Under the pieces are notes generated by a model. It did no database searches and had not been told where the DNA came from. It saw only the letters and a program-made list of their open reading frames with translations. Below, piece by piece: positions 8,025-16,835 of a stretch of DNA of 64,000 nt. The stretch comes from Shimia ponticola (lineage in GTDB: Bacteria > Pseudomonadota > Alphaproteobacteria > Rhodobacterales > Rhodobacteraceae), in assembly GCF_007995215.1 (NCBI RefSeq), contig NZ_VCDK01000003.1:496001-560000 (forward strand), given 5' to 3'. Each line of letters begins with the position of its first letter. Position 1 is the stretch's first letter. The position numbers and the translations under genes are program-made.

Positions 8025-9167
8025 TTAGGCAACGCGTGTGCCGTTCGACCACGTTTCGATCACGGCAGGCGCGCCGCCTACCCGCCTGAACCTGATCAGA
8101 TCGGCCCGCAGCCCAACCTCCAACCTGCCCCGGTCGTTCAGCCCCAGATACCGCGCAGGGGCTTCTGTCACCGTTCCGATGCCGCGCGCCAGATCGTTCC
8201 AGCCATCGCCCAGTTGCACCGCACCCATCAGCAGGGCTGCAGGCACGTAATCCGACGACAGGATGTCGAGCCGGTCAAGCGCGGCCAGATCCGTGGCAGC
8301 CACATTCCCGGAATGCGACCCGCCCCGCACGACATTGGGCGCTCCCATGATCACTCCGATGCCTGCATCGTGGCAGGCATGCGCGGCTTCCACGGTGGTT
8401 GGGAATTCGGCTATTCCGATGCCATAGCCCGCACTCACGGAAACCTGCTCTGGCGTTGTGTCATCGTGGCTCGCCAACACGGCCCCGTAACGACGCGCCG
8501 CTGCGACAGCACCTGCCTCATGCGGCTTCTGGATACGGGCCTGCAGGTCCATCAAGAAGGCGATGTAGTCCTGAAACTCCTCCTTCTCGAACCCGTATTT
8601 TCCGCGAACGTAAAACTCGAACTTGTCCAGATCACTGAACTGACGCTGCCCTGGCGTGTGATCCATCAAAGACACCAAACCAATCCGGTCTTCGGCATCG
8701 AAGGTGTCTAATTCCTCAAGAAGGGTCTCTGAACAAATCTCGGCGCGCAGGTGGATGTGGTGGCTGACCTTGAGAAGGCCTGCATCCCGCGCCGCCAGTA
8801 TTTCATCGGCAAGTCCGCGCGCGTATTTCGGATAACGGCCATGGCCCGTGCTCAGGATGGAGCCGACGCGAATGGCATCAAAGACCGTCGTGATCCCGAC
8901 GCTGGCCAATTCGCGGTCATGTGCAATGATTGCGGCAGCATGTGGCCAGTCTACCTTGGGTCGCGGACGGATGTGCCGTTCCAGATTGTCGGTATGCAGC
9001 TCGATCAAACCCGGCGCAATGTAGTCACCTTCGCAATCAATGGCCGCTGTTGGCACATGTCCCCCAGTGTCGATCGAGGTGATGCGATCGTCCCGGATGA
9101 CCAAAGCACCGTGAACAACCTCGGTCGGCAGGATCAGTTTTGCATTGGCAAAGATCGTTTCAGTCAT
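8025..9167 (-). CDS. phnM: Alpha-D-ribose 1-methylphosphonate 5-triphosphate diphosphatase
   Basis: A 380-residue amidohydrolase-fold enzyme of C-P lyase phosphonate breakdown that removes pyrophosphate from 5-triphosphoribosyl methylphosphonate. Recognised from GLIELHTDN (metal-binding His), RPKVDWPHA, GITTVFDAI, LMDHTPGQRQF, ASHDDTTPEQV and GAPNVVRGGSHSGN. The start at 9167 is preferred over upstream codons because GGAAGG precedes it at good spacing. It stands alone, with no other phn gene adjacent, while a broken second phnM lies at 62576-62926. This copy may therefore be the functional one, or it may serve another substrate. Confidence 0.9.
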   Translation of the reverse strand: MTETIFANAKLILPTEVVHGALVIRDDRITSIDTGGHVPTAAIDCEGDYIAPGLIELHTDNLERHIRPRPKVDWPHAAAIIAHDRELASVGITTVFDAIRVGSILSTGHGRYPKYARGLADEILAARDAGLLKVSHHIHLRAEICSETLLEELDTFDAEDRIGLVSLMDHTPGQRQFSDLDKFEFYVRGKYGFEKEEFQDYIAFLMDLQARIQKPHEAGAVAAARRYGAVLASHDDTTPEQVSVSAGYGIGIAEFPTTVEAAHACHDAGIGVIMGAPNVVRGGSHSGNVAATDLAALDRLDILSSDYVPAALLMGAVQLGDGWNDLARGIGTVTEAPARYLGLNDRGRLEVGLRADLIRFRRVGGAPAVIETWSNGTRVA

Positions 9168-9233
9168 TTGCGGGCCTTCCTTGCCGCTTGCAGTCTCGGG
9201 CATCCTGTATTCGGGGCCTGACGCGCTCTTGGT

Positions 9234-9911
9234 TCATGCTGCCGTTTTCTCAAGAAACGTGTTGATGTGCGACAGGATTAAGTCACGGTCGTCCAGATGT
9301 GCCATGTGTCCGGTCTGAATCCTGACGGAGGTCGCGTGGGTCTGCATGTCCTCGAATATCTGGCGCATTGTGGCGTTGGTAATTGTCGTGCGCTCGGCCC
9401 AAAGCGCAAGGATTGGACAATGCAGCGCCGCCAATGCAGGCCGCGCGTCATAGGCGATGGCCGCTTTCATTGCGTCGCGCAGACCGCCCCGCGTCATCCG
9501 TGCCATTGCAGCGCGGGCAACAGCACGTCCCGGGCCCGGCGCGGTGCGGCGGGCGATGACACGCGCGATGCCTTTCGGCCCGGGAACCCGCGACGTGATT
9601 TCTGCGAGCAGCGGCGCAAACCGCAGAAATGGGCCACACGGCAGCCAGAGCGGTGCGTCGATCATCACCACCCCTGCGCAGCGCGGCGCCAATTGGCGCG
9701 CCATTTCTAGGGCGATCATGCCGCCTAAGGAATGCCCGATCAGAGTCACACGCCCCTCCGGGAGTTTCGGCAAGAGCGCAGTGGCATATGCGGGAACATT
9801 TGGTGAGGTCCTTGGCACCCCGGCATGACCGGGCAAGTCTAGAGCCATCCCGGGAACGTCACCCCAAGTGCCCGCGTCCATCCCCGTTCCGTGCAACCAA
9901 ACTGGTGTCAT
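9234..9911 (-). CDS. Alpha/beta-fold hydrolase
   Basis: 225 residues with an HGTGMD oxyanion-type loop near the N-terminus and the nucleophile elbow GHSLGG (Ser about residue 81). A DARPALAALHCPILALWAE strand and a late TGHMAHLDD His segment complete a plausible Ser-Asp-His triad. The start at 9911 (MTPVWLHG) aligns with family members better than the longer upstream frame. It lies 67 bp upstream of phnM on the same strand and may be co-transcribed. The substrate is unknown; esterase or a C-C hydrolase are both possible. Confidence 0.78.
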   Translation of the reverse strand: MTPVWLHGTGMDAGTWGDVPGMALDLPGHAGVPRTSPNVPAYATALLPKLPEGRVTLIGHSLGGMIALEMARQLAPRCAGVVMIDAPLWLPCGPFLRFAPLLAEITSRVPGPKGIARVIARRTAPGPGRAVARAAMARMTRGGLRDAMKAAIAYDARPALAALHCPILALWAERTTITNATMRQIFEDMQTHATSVRIQTGHMAHLDDRDLILSHINTFLEKTAA

Positions 9912-10336
9912 GATGGCCAACAGCGGCGCGCACGTCCGAACACGCATCGCTCGGGGTTATTACCTTGGGGTTTTGACATCGTGCTCGCATTGCCTGCCAG
10001 TATTTAACCAAACAAATCTAGACCCTTCCGCGCGCTCCTGCGCAAGCGCCAATCGAAGGGGCAATCCCGTTCACTTGAGCGGGCGCGCGGCTGATCGCCG
10101 TCACGTTTTTGAGGATCGCGACTACAGGGCAACCCATGAGTTTTGGCACGTCGTTCTCTCATGCAGAGTAATCCTCTCTGGGCTCTTGCGACGCTCTATC
10201 TTGACACGTCACGGTTGCGCAGACTTGATCCTTTGAGCGCAGAGTACGTCCCCCAGCCATTGACGTAGAGGTAAGTTTTGCACATGAGTGCTGCCGGGGG
10301 CCTCGTCCTGCACGCGGCGGTGAAAGGGCAAATATC
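9912..10336. other. Intergenic region between divergent hydrolase and Crp/Fnr genes
   Basis: 425 bp without a credible coding frame on either strand. TTGACA-like hexamers occur near 9974 and 10200, but neither has a convincing -10 at 16-18 bp, so promoters for the two divergent genes are expected here but not assigned. No tRNA-like or long hairpin structure was seen. Confidence 0.5.
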
Positions 10337-11011
10337 GTGTCAGACTTGCAGGCGTTGCTGGACCATCCACTATTCGCGGGCGTCAAAACGCTTGATTTGC
10401 CAACGAATAGCGTCACGCGCATGCGTCTGGATGATGGTCAAATGCTGTTTGATCAGATGGAACGTTCGCGGGACGTTTACTTTCTCATGCGCGGTGCCGT
10501 TCTGGCTGTGTTTTGGGCGCCTGACGGCAAAGAGTTGATCTTTAATCGCATGGCGGCCGTCGATTATTTTGGAGAGATCGCAGCCATCGACGGGCAGGAA
10601 CGGTCGCTTTCGGTTTATGCCAGTGGTTGCGCTGAAGTTCTGATTTTGCGCCGTGACGCATTCCTACAGGTGCTTGATACTGAAAGCATGGTTTGTCGTC
10701 GCGTGATGACGCGCCTTGTGGGCCGCGTGCGCGAGTTGACTCAGCGCACGTCGCAGCTGTCGACGCAAAGTGTGGACCAAAGGGTCAAGGCCTTCATCGC
10801 GCGCCGCGCCATGGATGCGGGCGTTTTCAAACCGGGCGGCGAATTGCGTGGGCTCCCCACTCAATCCGAAATTGCCGGATTGATTGGGGCCAATCGCGAA
10901 GCCGTCTCACGCGCAATCTCGGACATGAAACGCTCTGGCGTGATCAAGGCGGGCCGCCAACGCATCACGCTTGTTCAACCGAACGAATTGATCGAGGCGG
11001 CAGCGGGATAA
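10337..11011 (+). CDS. Crp/Fnr-family transcriptional regulator
   Basis: 224 residues beginning with GTG. An N-terminal cyclic-nucleotide-binding-like beta-roll (about residues 10-125) contains FGEIAAIDGQERS, close to the family phosphate-cassette region. A dimerisation helix follows, then a C-terminal winged HTH (about 150-215) with LPTQSEIAGLIGANREAVSRAI. The cysteine cluster of oxygen-sensing FNR is absent, so it is not an Fe-S sensor. Targets are not evident; the gene is monocistronic and convergent with the GH25 gene. Confidence 0.88.
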   Translation: MSDLQALLDHPLFAGVKTLDLPTNSVTRMRLDDGQMLFDQMERSRDVYFLMRGAVLAVFWAPDGKELIFNRMAAVDYFGEIAAIDGQERSLSVYASGCAEVLILRRDAFLQVLDTESMVCRRVMTRLVGRVRELTQRTSQLSTQSVDQRVKAFIARRAMDAGVFKPGGELRGLPTQSEIAGLIGANREAVSRAISDMKRSGVIKAGRQRITLVQPNELIEAAAG

Positions 11012-11035
11012 ACCCTTGTTAGCGGCCCCTGCCCC

Positions 11036-11806
11036 TCAGGGGCACTTCAACGCTGCAAGATCTGCAGCCCTGCCGTTGAAGACATCCGTGTCCACAGCCC
11101 CTGAGACACCCGCGTCCGAGCCTGATTGGCTATGCTGCCAAAATACCCAAGAGGTTGCGGTCTTTGGAAGGTTGATCGTGTTCGAATACTCAGCCAGCCA
11201 AAGCGGATAGGTTGAGGTATCGAATTTCAGGTAAGTATCCCAGATGCTTTTGTTTGAATACACAATCGGCTGACATCCAGTCGCCTTCTGGACCTGCGCG
11301 ACAAAGGATTGAACATCAGCGGCAAGGTTCGTCACCGAGCCCTTGGGCGGCGTTTCAACATCGACGACGGGCGGAAGCTGACCGGAGACATCGCCAATCT
11401 GACCGAGGAAATGCGCGGCCTGTGCGTCAGGGCCTTCTGACGTCTCGTAGAAATGGTAGGATCCGAATGACAGGCCCGCCGCCATGGCACCTGTTTTGTT
11501 CTTCGCGTATTCCGCGTCCTTGGTGCGTTCGCCTTCGCTTGCCTTGGCATAGACAAACGCGAGGCCGTCACCCGCGAACTTCGAGAAATCAACATCCCCT
11601 TGGTAATGCGACAGGTCTACGCCCCGCACTTCGGCGTCTGCGGGGCTCGTGATCTGCAGCGGTGGCTGCGATGACGGGGCGTTCTGGGCCGTGTCCTGCG
11701 CGGCGGTGTCGGCCGCGTCTTGTGGGATTTTACCCGTCTGTGTGACGATTCCATAGGCGACAATCGCCAAGCCGGCACCGATCACGATCCATTTTCGTGC
11801 GCTCAT
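11036..11806 (-). CDS. GH25 lysozyme-like muramidase, membrane-anchored
   Basis: 256 residues. A short N-terminal hydrophobic segment (about residues 6-22) could be a signal anchor, followed by a low-complexity Ala/Gln/Asp-rich linker to about residue 55. The GH25 domain contains GVDLSHYQGDVDF with the first catalytic Asp and PPVVDVETPP with the Asp-x-Glu pair. It would cleave the MurNAc-GlcNAc bond in the periplasm or outside. Its stop codon lies inside a small inverted repeat (TGCCCC/GGGGCA, 11030-11044) shared with the convergent Crp/Fnr gene. Confidence 0.87.
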   Translation of the reverse strand: MSARKWIVIGAGLAIVAYGIVTQTGKIPQDAADTAAQDTAQNAPSSQPPLQITSPADAEVRGVDLSHYQGDVDFSKFAGDGLAFVYAKASEGERTKDAEYAKNKTGAMAAGLSFGSYHFYETSEGPDAQAAHFLGQIGDVSGQLPPVVDVETPPKGSVTNLAADVQSFVAQVQKATGCQPIVYSNKSIWDTYLKFDTSTYPLWLAEYSNTINLPKTATSWVFWQHSQSGSDAGVSGAVDTDVFNGRAADLAALKCP

Positions 11807-11922
11807 GTGTTCGTCCTTAGTTCTTTGGGGACGGTACCAGATTAAGCGGCCTTAGGCAGAAAGCTTATGCGCTGCCGCACATTGGGAGGGATTGCCCCAA
11901 AGCTAAGCACCGCCCGCACATT

Positions 11923-11972
11923 TTTGGAACGATCCATATTGACGGGATCGATCTATTTTGGAACATTCCAAA
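11923..11972. promoter_or_regulatory. Two LacI-type operator-like palindromes before the catabolic operon
   Basis: TTTGGAACGATCCATA (11923-11938) and TTTGGAACATTCCAAA (11957-11972) are near copies of an ideal palindrome TTTGGAACGTTCCAAA with the central CG common in LacI-family operators. Their centres are 34 bp apart, about three helical turns, on the same DNA face. They lie 30-80 bp before the first gene at 12003. A LacI regulator is encoded in the same operon (20333-21328). Confidence 0.6.
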
Positions 11973-12002
11973 TCGATTCATTGCGACGGGAAGGTCATCG
12001 GC

Positions 12003-13007
12003 ATGAAATGGGGATTGATCGGCGCCAGCACGATTGCGTCGGAACAAATGATCGGTGCCATCCGCTCGGTCACGGGCAACACCATCACCAGCGTCTTAAG
12101 CAGCAGCGCCGCGCGCGGTGCGGACTATGCCAAGGCGCATGACATCGACCATGGAACAGCTGACCTTGATGACCTGCTTGGCCGATGCGACGCTGTCTAC
12201 ATCTCGACCACCAATGAAAAGCACAAAGACCAAGCGCTGGCCGCGATTGCGGCAGGCAAGCATGTGTTATGTGAGAAGCCGCTCGCCATGACGGTCGCCG
12301 ACGCGGTCGAGATGGTCAATGCAGCCAAGAGTGCGGGCGTTGTTTTCGGCACCAATCATCACCTGCGCTGTATGGGCATTCACCGTCGTATTCGCGACAT
12401 GGTGCAAGGCGGTGACATCGGCGACGTGCTCAGCGCGCGGATTTTCCATGCCGTGATGCTGCCAGAGGCCCTGCGGGGCTGGCGGATCAATGATGCATCA
12501 GCGGGCGGTGGCGTAGTTGCCGACATTACGGTCCATGACGCAGACACCCTACGCTTTCACCTCGGCGAAGACCCCGCCGAAGTGGTGGCAATGACCGCCG
12601 CACAGGGCCTCGGTAACGGGGTTGAGGATGGCTGCATGTCCGTTTGGACAATGCCGTCAGGCGCCATGGTTCAGGACCATGTCAGCTTCACCCACCCTTT
12701 CGCGGGCAACGGCATAGAGATTCACGGCACCAAAGGATCGATCCGGGCGCAAAGCGCAATGAGCGTGATGTGGTTGCAAGGCGGCGGAACGTTCGAGCTG
12801 ACCGACAAGGACGGAACGCGCATGGTCGGCGCAGAAGGCGGCAGCCCCTATGACTACGCTGCTGACCGATTTACGGCGGCCTGCCGTGGCGAGGGCGCGC
12901 CAGCGGCAGACGGTGTGGACGGTATCAAATCGCTTGCCGTCGCCATGGCCGTCGTCACTGCGGCGCAATCGGGCCACCGCACCGCAGTCGACTACGGAGG
13001 CGTGTAA
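12003..13007 (+). CDS. Gfo/Idh/MocA-family oxidoreductase
   Basis: A 334-residue NAD(P)-dependent sugar or cyclitol dehydrogenase. The N-terminal Rossmann fold begins MKWGLIGASTIA, the family EKPLAMT motif carries the catalytic Lys, and a downstream GGGVVADITVHDADTLRF segment supplies the His/Asp of the active site. The start at 12003 is chosen because MKWGLIGAS is a standard N-terminus and the upstream extension would run into the operator. It is the first gene of the nine-gene catabolic operon, with 3 nt before the CoA-transferase. Confidence 0.87.
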   Translation: MKWGLIGASTIASEQMIGAIRSVTGNTITSVLSSSAARGADYAKAHDIDHGTADLDDLLGRCDAVYISTTNEKHKDQALAAIAAGKHVLCEKPLAMTVADAVEMVNAAKSAGVVFGTNHHLRCMGIHRRIRDMVQGGDIGDVLSARIFHAVMLPEALRGWRINDASAGGGVVADITVHDADTLRFHLGEDPAEVVAMTAAQGLGNGVEDGCMSVWTMPSGAMVQDHVSFTHPFAGNGIEIHGTKGSIRAQSAMSVMWLQGGGTFELTDKDGTRMVGAEGGSPYDYAADRFTAACRGEGAPAADGVDGIKSLAVAMAVVTAAQSGHRTAVDYGGV

Positions 13008-13010
13008 GCG

Positions 13011-14582
13011 ATGTCCAAGATTGTCAGTGCAGCTGAGGCGGTTTCTCGCATCAAAGACGAGGATGTCGTCACCGTGTCATCTTCGTCGGGCCTTGGATGT
13101 CCGGACAAGGTGCTTGCGGCGCTTGGAGACAGATTCCGGGCCGAAGGGCATCCGCGTAACCTGACCACTCTGCACCCCATCGCGGCAGGCGACATGTACG
13201 GCATCAAGGGGATGGATCACATCGCTCAGGATGGGCTTTTGTCCCGTGTTTTGGCGGGCTCCTACCCATCCGGCCCCTCGTCGCTCGAAATGCCCGAAAT
13301 CTGGAAGATGATCACCGAAGACCGTGTTGCCGCGTATAACGTCCCATCCGGTATCATGTTCGACATGCACCGCGACGTGGCCGCGCGCAAAGCGGGGGTG
13401 CTCACGCAGGTCGGACTAGACACCTTTGTCGATCCGATCCGCGAAGGCTGCGCGATGAACGCCAAAGCCGAGGCGGCCCCGATCGTGCATCGCCACGAAA
13501 TGTTAGGTCAAACATGGCTTCACTTCCCCAACATTGTGCCAAACGTTGCCATCATCCGCGCGACCACGGCAGATGAACGTGGAAACCTGACCTATGAACA
13601 CGAAGGCGCGCTTTTGGGCGCTCTGGATCAGGCCATTGCCGTGCGCAATCACGGCGGACTGGTCATTGCACAGGTCAAACGTGTAACGGCCGCCGGCAGC
13701 CTGCGCCCACATGACGTGCACGTGCCCGGTCATCTGGTTGATCTGGTCGTGATGGACCCCGACCAGAAACAGACGACCGAAACGCTCTATGATCCCGCGA
13801 TTTCAGGCGAGATCATGCGCCCCTGGGACAGCTTTAGCCTTGCCGAGGCGGGCATTGAAAAGGTAATCGCGCGCCGCGCAGCGATGGAGTTGCGCGCGGG
13901 CATGTCTGCCAATCTGGGCTTTGGAATTTCGGCTAACGTGCCGCGCATCCTGTTGGAAGAAGGGCATCCGCAGGCCGTCACCTGGGCCATCGAACAGGGT
14001 GCGGTCGGGGGTGTACCGTTGACAGGATTTGCCTTTGGCTGCGCGTCGAATGCGGATGCGATTGTGCCATCACCGAACCAGTTCACCTATTTCCAAGGAG
14101 GCGGATTTGACGTGTCTTTCCTGTCCTTCCTTGAGGTTGACCGCGACGGCAACGTCAATGTCTCGAAACTCGGAAAGAAACCTTATCTGACGGCAGGATG
14201 CGGCGGCTTCGTCGACATCACGGCCCATGCGAAAAAGATCGTCTTTTCAGGCTATTTCGAAGCGGGCGCAAAGCTGGATGTCAGCAACGATGGCGTTCGC
14301 GTCACGCAACCCGGCAAGTTCACAAAGATGGTCGAGACGGTCGAACACGTGACCTTCTCGGGGAACCGCGCGCGCGCGACCGGTCAGGATGTGATTTATA
14401 TCACCGAGCGCTGCGTGATGCGCCTTGATGCCGATGGGCTCATCGCGGTCGAGATCATGCCGGGCATGGACCCGAAAACCGACATCATTGCCGCATCTAA
14501 TGGACGTGTGCGCGTTTCAGAAGATGCTACGACCATGCCGCTGAGTTTGTTGGCTGATGGCCCCATGGGGCTCGCGCTATGA
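13011..14582 (+). CDS. Acyl-CoA:carboxylate CoA-transferase, fused alpha and beta halves
   Basis: A 523-residue class I CoA-transferase with both subunits on one chain, like YdiF/acetate CoA-transferases. The N-terminal half has the SSSGLGCPDKVL region. The C-terminal half carries the nucleophilic Glu at about residue 328 in AIEQGAVGG, followed by the FQGGGFDVSFL and GCGGFVDITAHAKK blocks. It moves CoA from a donor such as acetyl-CoA or succinyl-CoA to a carboxylic acid. Its ATGA overlap with the crotonase gene suggests that it activates an acid made or used by that enzyme. Confidence 0.9.
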   Translation: MSKIVSAAEAVSRIKDEDVVTVSSSSGLGCPDKVLAALGDRFRAEGHPRNLTTLHPIAAGDMYGIKGMDHIAQDGLLSRVLAGSYPSGPSSLEMPEIWKMITEDRVAAYNVPSGIMFDMHRDVAARKAGVLTQVGLDTFVDPIREGCAMNAKAEAAPIVHRHEMLGQTWLHFPNIVPNVAIIRATTADERGNLTYEHEGALLGALDQAIAVRNHGGLVIAQVKRVTAAGSLRPHDVHVPGHLVDLVVMDPDQKQTTETLYDPAISGEIMRPWDSFSLAEAGIEKVIARRAAMELRAGMSANLGFGISANVPRILLEEGHPQAVTWAIEQGAVGGVPLTGFAFGCASNADAIVPSPNQFTYFQGGGFDVSFLSFLEVDRDGNVNVSKLGKKPYLTAGCGGFVDITAHAKKIVFSGYFEAGAKLDVSNDGVRVTQPGKFTKMVETVEHVTFSGNRARATGQDVIYITERCVMRLDADGLIAVEIMPGMDPKTDIIAASNGRVRVSEDATTMPLSLLADGPMGLAL

Positions 14583-15346
14583 GTAGCGTTGACCTGATCC
14601 GTCATGGTCCGGTTGCCGAGTTGCGGTTGAACAATCCGGCCAAGTTGAACGCGCTGACCGTTGGAATGCTCGACGCCCTTGAAGCACATCTGACAGCGCT
14701 TGAGGCGACATCAGGCATTCGGGTGATCCTGCTCACATCTGAAGGTGAACGCGCCTTCTGTGTGGGGGCCGACATCAATGAATGGGCCGACCTGCCGCCG
14801 ATGGAGTTCGCACGGATCTGGGTCAGACGCGGGCACCGCATCTTTGATCGGCTCGCAGCCCTGCCCATCCCAACGATTGCGGTCTTGCAAGGCCACGCCT
14901 TTGGCGGTGGGTTGGAATTGGCGGCGGCCTGTGACCTGCGCGTTGCATCCCCAAAGGCGACGCTTGCCCTGCCGGAAACAGGTGTGGGGATCGTCCCCGG
15001 TTGGTCCGGGTCGCAAAGAATGATCAAGCTCTTGCCCCCCGCGATCGTCAAAGAAATGGCGTTGACGGGTCGCCGCCTGACGGCAGAGCGGGCAGCGTCG
15101 CTTGGATTTGTGAATGCCGTTGCAGAGGATGCGCGCGGCGAAGCGGACACCATGGCTGCCGAGATTGTATCGAAATCTCCGGAGGCGACCGAGATTGCCA
15201 AATACATGCTGTCTGCAGCCATGGGCGAAGACAGTGCATCGGTGATCGAGGCCTTGGGCAGCGCCGTGATGGCGGCATCGCCGGACAAGGCCGAAGGCGT
15301 GGCTAGCTTTCGGGAAAAGCGCCCTGCCCGGTTCAATAATGGCTGA
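14579..15346 (+). CDS. Enoyl-CoA hydratase/isomerase (crotonase) family protein
   Basis: 255 residues. The oxyanion-hole segments CVGADINEW and HAFGGGLELAAACD are present. Both glutamates equivalent to the hydratase pair are kept: E113 in GGGLEL and E133 in LPETGVG, followed by GWSGSQRM. A true hydratase is therefore possible, but crotonase relatives also cleave cyclic beta-diketones. The start overlaps the CoA-transferase stop, and the 3' end overlaps the GMC gene by 8 nt. Confidence 0.88.
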   Translation: MSSVDLIRHGPVAELRLNNPAKLNALTVGMLDALEAHLTALEATSGIRVILLTSEGERAFCVGADINEWADLPPMEFARIWVRRGHRIFDRLAALPIPTIAVLQGHAFGGGLELAAACDLRVASPKATLALPETGVGIVPGWSGSQRMIKLLPPAIVKEMALTGRRLTAERAASLGFVNAVAEDARGEADTMAAEIVSKSPEATEIAKYMLSAAMGEDSASVIEALGSAVMAASPDKAEGVASFREKRPARFNNG

Positions 15347-16835
15347 GACCGAGGCCGATATCGTGATCATCGGCTCCGGCATGGGCGGGGCCACGATGGC
15401 CGCTGCCTTGGCTCCGACGGGTCGGCAGATCGTGATCCTTGAACGCGGCGATCATATGCCGGACGTACCGGAGACACGCGATGCCAAGGCGATCTTTGCC
15501 GATGGCCGCTTTCGCCCGGACGAGGTTTGGGAAACGCCCGACGGCACCCCCTTCAATCCCGGCAATTTCTATTTTGTCGGCGGAAATTCAAAGATGTATG
15601 GCGCGGTATTGATCCGCTACCGTGCGGAGGATTTCGAAGAGCGTCAGCATCTGGGCGGATCTTCACCGGCTTGGCCAATTTCTTATGCCGCTTTGGAACC
15701 TTGGTACCAAATGGCCGAAGAGATGTACCGTGTCCGTGGCGACGCCACACAGGACCCCAGCGAGCCGCACCACAGCGGCACGTACCCCTATCCGTCACTG
15801 CTAGATGAACCCGCCATCGCCGAGACCCGGCGCAGGTTACGCAAGGCCGGAGTCACGCCCTCAAGCCTGCCGCTCGGTGTGGATATCGACCGATGGCTCG
15901 AGGGCGGCCATACGCCGTGGGACGGGCACCCAGACACAAACGGCGGCAAGATGGATGCTGAAAGCGTCGGGCTTGCCGAGGCTCTGCGCCATCCGAACGT
16001 CACGCTCTTGCGCAATACTCGAGTGAACCGCCTGGAGACTGCCAGTGATGCGCGCATTGCGCGGGTCCACTTTACTCAGGACGGCGACAGCCATGCGATC
16101 AAACCCAAGGTGACGATCCTGAGTGCTGGGGCGGTGAATTCGGCAGCGCTTCTCCTCGCATCTGCCAATGATAATTTCCCGAACGGGTTGGCGAACCGAT
16201 CCGACATGGTCGGGCGACGCTTCATGAACCACAACTGCAGCGCTCTGCTTGCACTACATCCGTTCCGCCGCAACCACTCTGTTTATCAAAAAACGCTGCA
16301 ATTCAATGACTTCTACCTCGGTGGCGGGCCGGATGGCGCGCCGCTGGGCAACGTACAACTTCTCGGCAAGATCACGACGCCGATCCTGACATCACAAGCA
16401 AAGCTGCCCCGACCAGTCGCTGCTTGGCTCGCAGCGCGATCGGTGGATTGGTATGTGATGTCCGAAGACCTGCCTTCGCGCGACAGCCGCGTAACGCTCC
16501 GCAACGGGCGGATCGTTCTAGATTGGAAGCGATCAAACTGGCAGGCGCATGAAGCGCTGGTGGTTAAAACCAAGGAAGTCTTGCGCAAGGCTGGGTTTCC
16601 GATCCTTTTGTCGAAGGCGTTTGACCGGCGCACGCCGTCTCACCAGTGTGGGACAACGGTTTTTGGCGCCGATCGAGCTTCATCGGTGCTGAACTTGCAC
16701 TGTCGGGCGCATGATCATCCCAACCTATTCGTGGTCGATGCAGGGTTCTTGCCTACCTCGGCAGCCGTCAATCCAGCTTTGACGATTGCCGCCATGGCAT
16801 TGCGCGTGGCCGAGCATGTGAAGGAGGCCGCATGA
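15339..16835 (+). CDS. GMC-family oxidoreductase (first copy)
   Basis: A 498-residue FAD enzyme. The N-terminal ADP-binding motif is GSGMGGATMAAAL, a GMC-type substrate-loop segment follows (GGNSKMYGAVLIRY), and the C-terminal His/Asn region is HQCGTTVFG and SAAVNPALTIAA. GMC enzymes oxidise alcohols or sugar ring hydroxyls. It is quite different from the second GMC protein in the operon, so the two probably act on different intermediates. It overlaps its neighbours on both sides (8 nt and 4 nt). Confidence 0.87.
   Translation: MAETEADIVIIGSGMGGATMAAALAPTGRQIVILERGDHMPDVPETRDAKAIFADGRFRPDEVWETPDGTPFNPGNFYFVGGNSKMYGAVLIRYRAEDFEERQHLGGSSPAWPISYAALEPWYQMAEEMYRVRGDATQDPSEPHHSGTYPYPSLLDEPAIAETRRRLRKAGVTPSSLPLGVDIDRWLEGGHTPWDGHPDTNGGKMDAESVGLAEALRHPNVTLLRNTRVNRLETASDARIARVHFTQDGDSHAIKPKVTILSAGAVNSAALLLASANDNFPNGLANRSDMVGRRFMNHNCSALLALHPFRRNHSVYQKTLQFNDFYLGGGPDGAPLGNVQLLGKITTPILTSQAKLPRPVAAWLAARSVDWYVMSEDLPSRDSRVTLRNGRIVLDWKRSNWQAHEALVVKTKEVLRKAGFPILLSKAFDRRTPSHQCGTTVFGADRASSVLNLHCRAHDHPNLFVVDAGFLPTSAAVNPALTIAAMALRVAEHVKEAA

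Noticed and set aside
11030-11044. Bidirectional terminator between Crp/Fnr and GH25 genes
   Set aside because: The TGCCCC/GGGGCA hairpin has only a 6-bp stem and no T-run on either strand, and it overlaps the GH25 stop codon.
11939-11967. Sigma-70 promoter TTGACG upstream of the Gfo/Idh/MocA gene
   Set aside because: The only hexamer at 17-bp spacing is AACATT, a weak match; not assigned.
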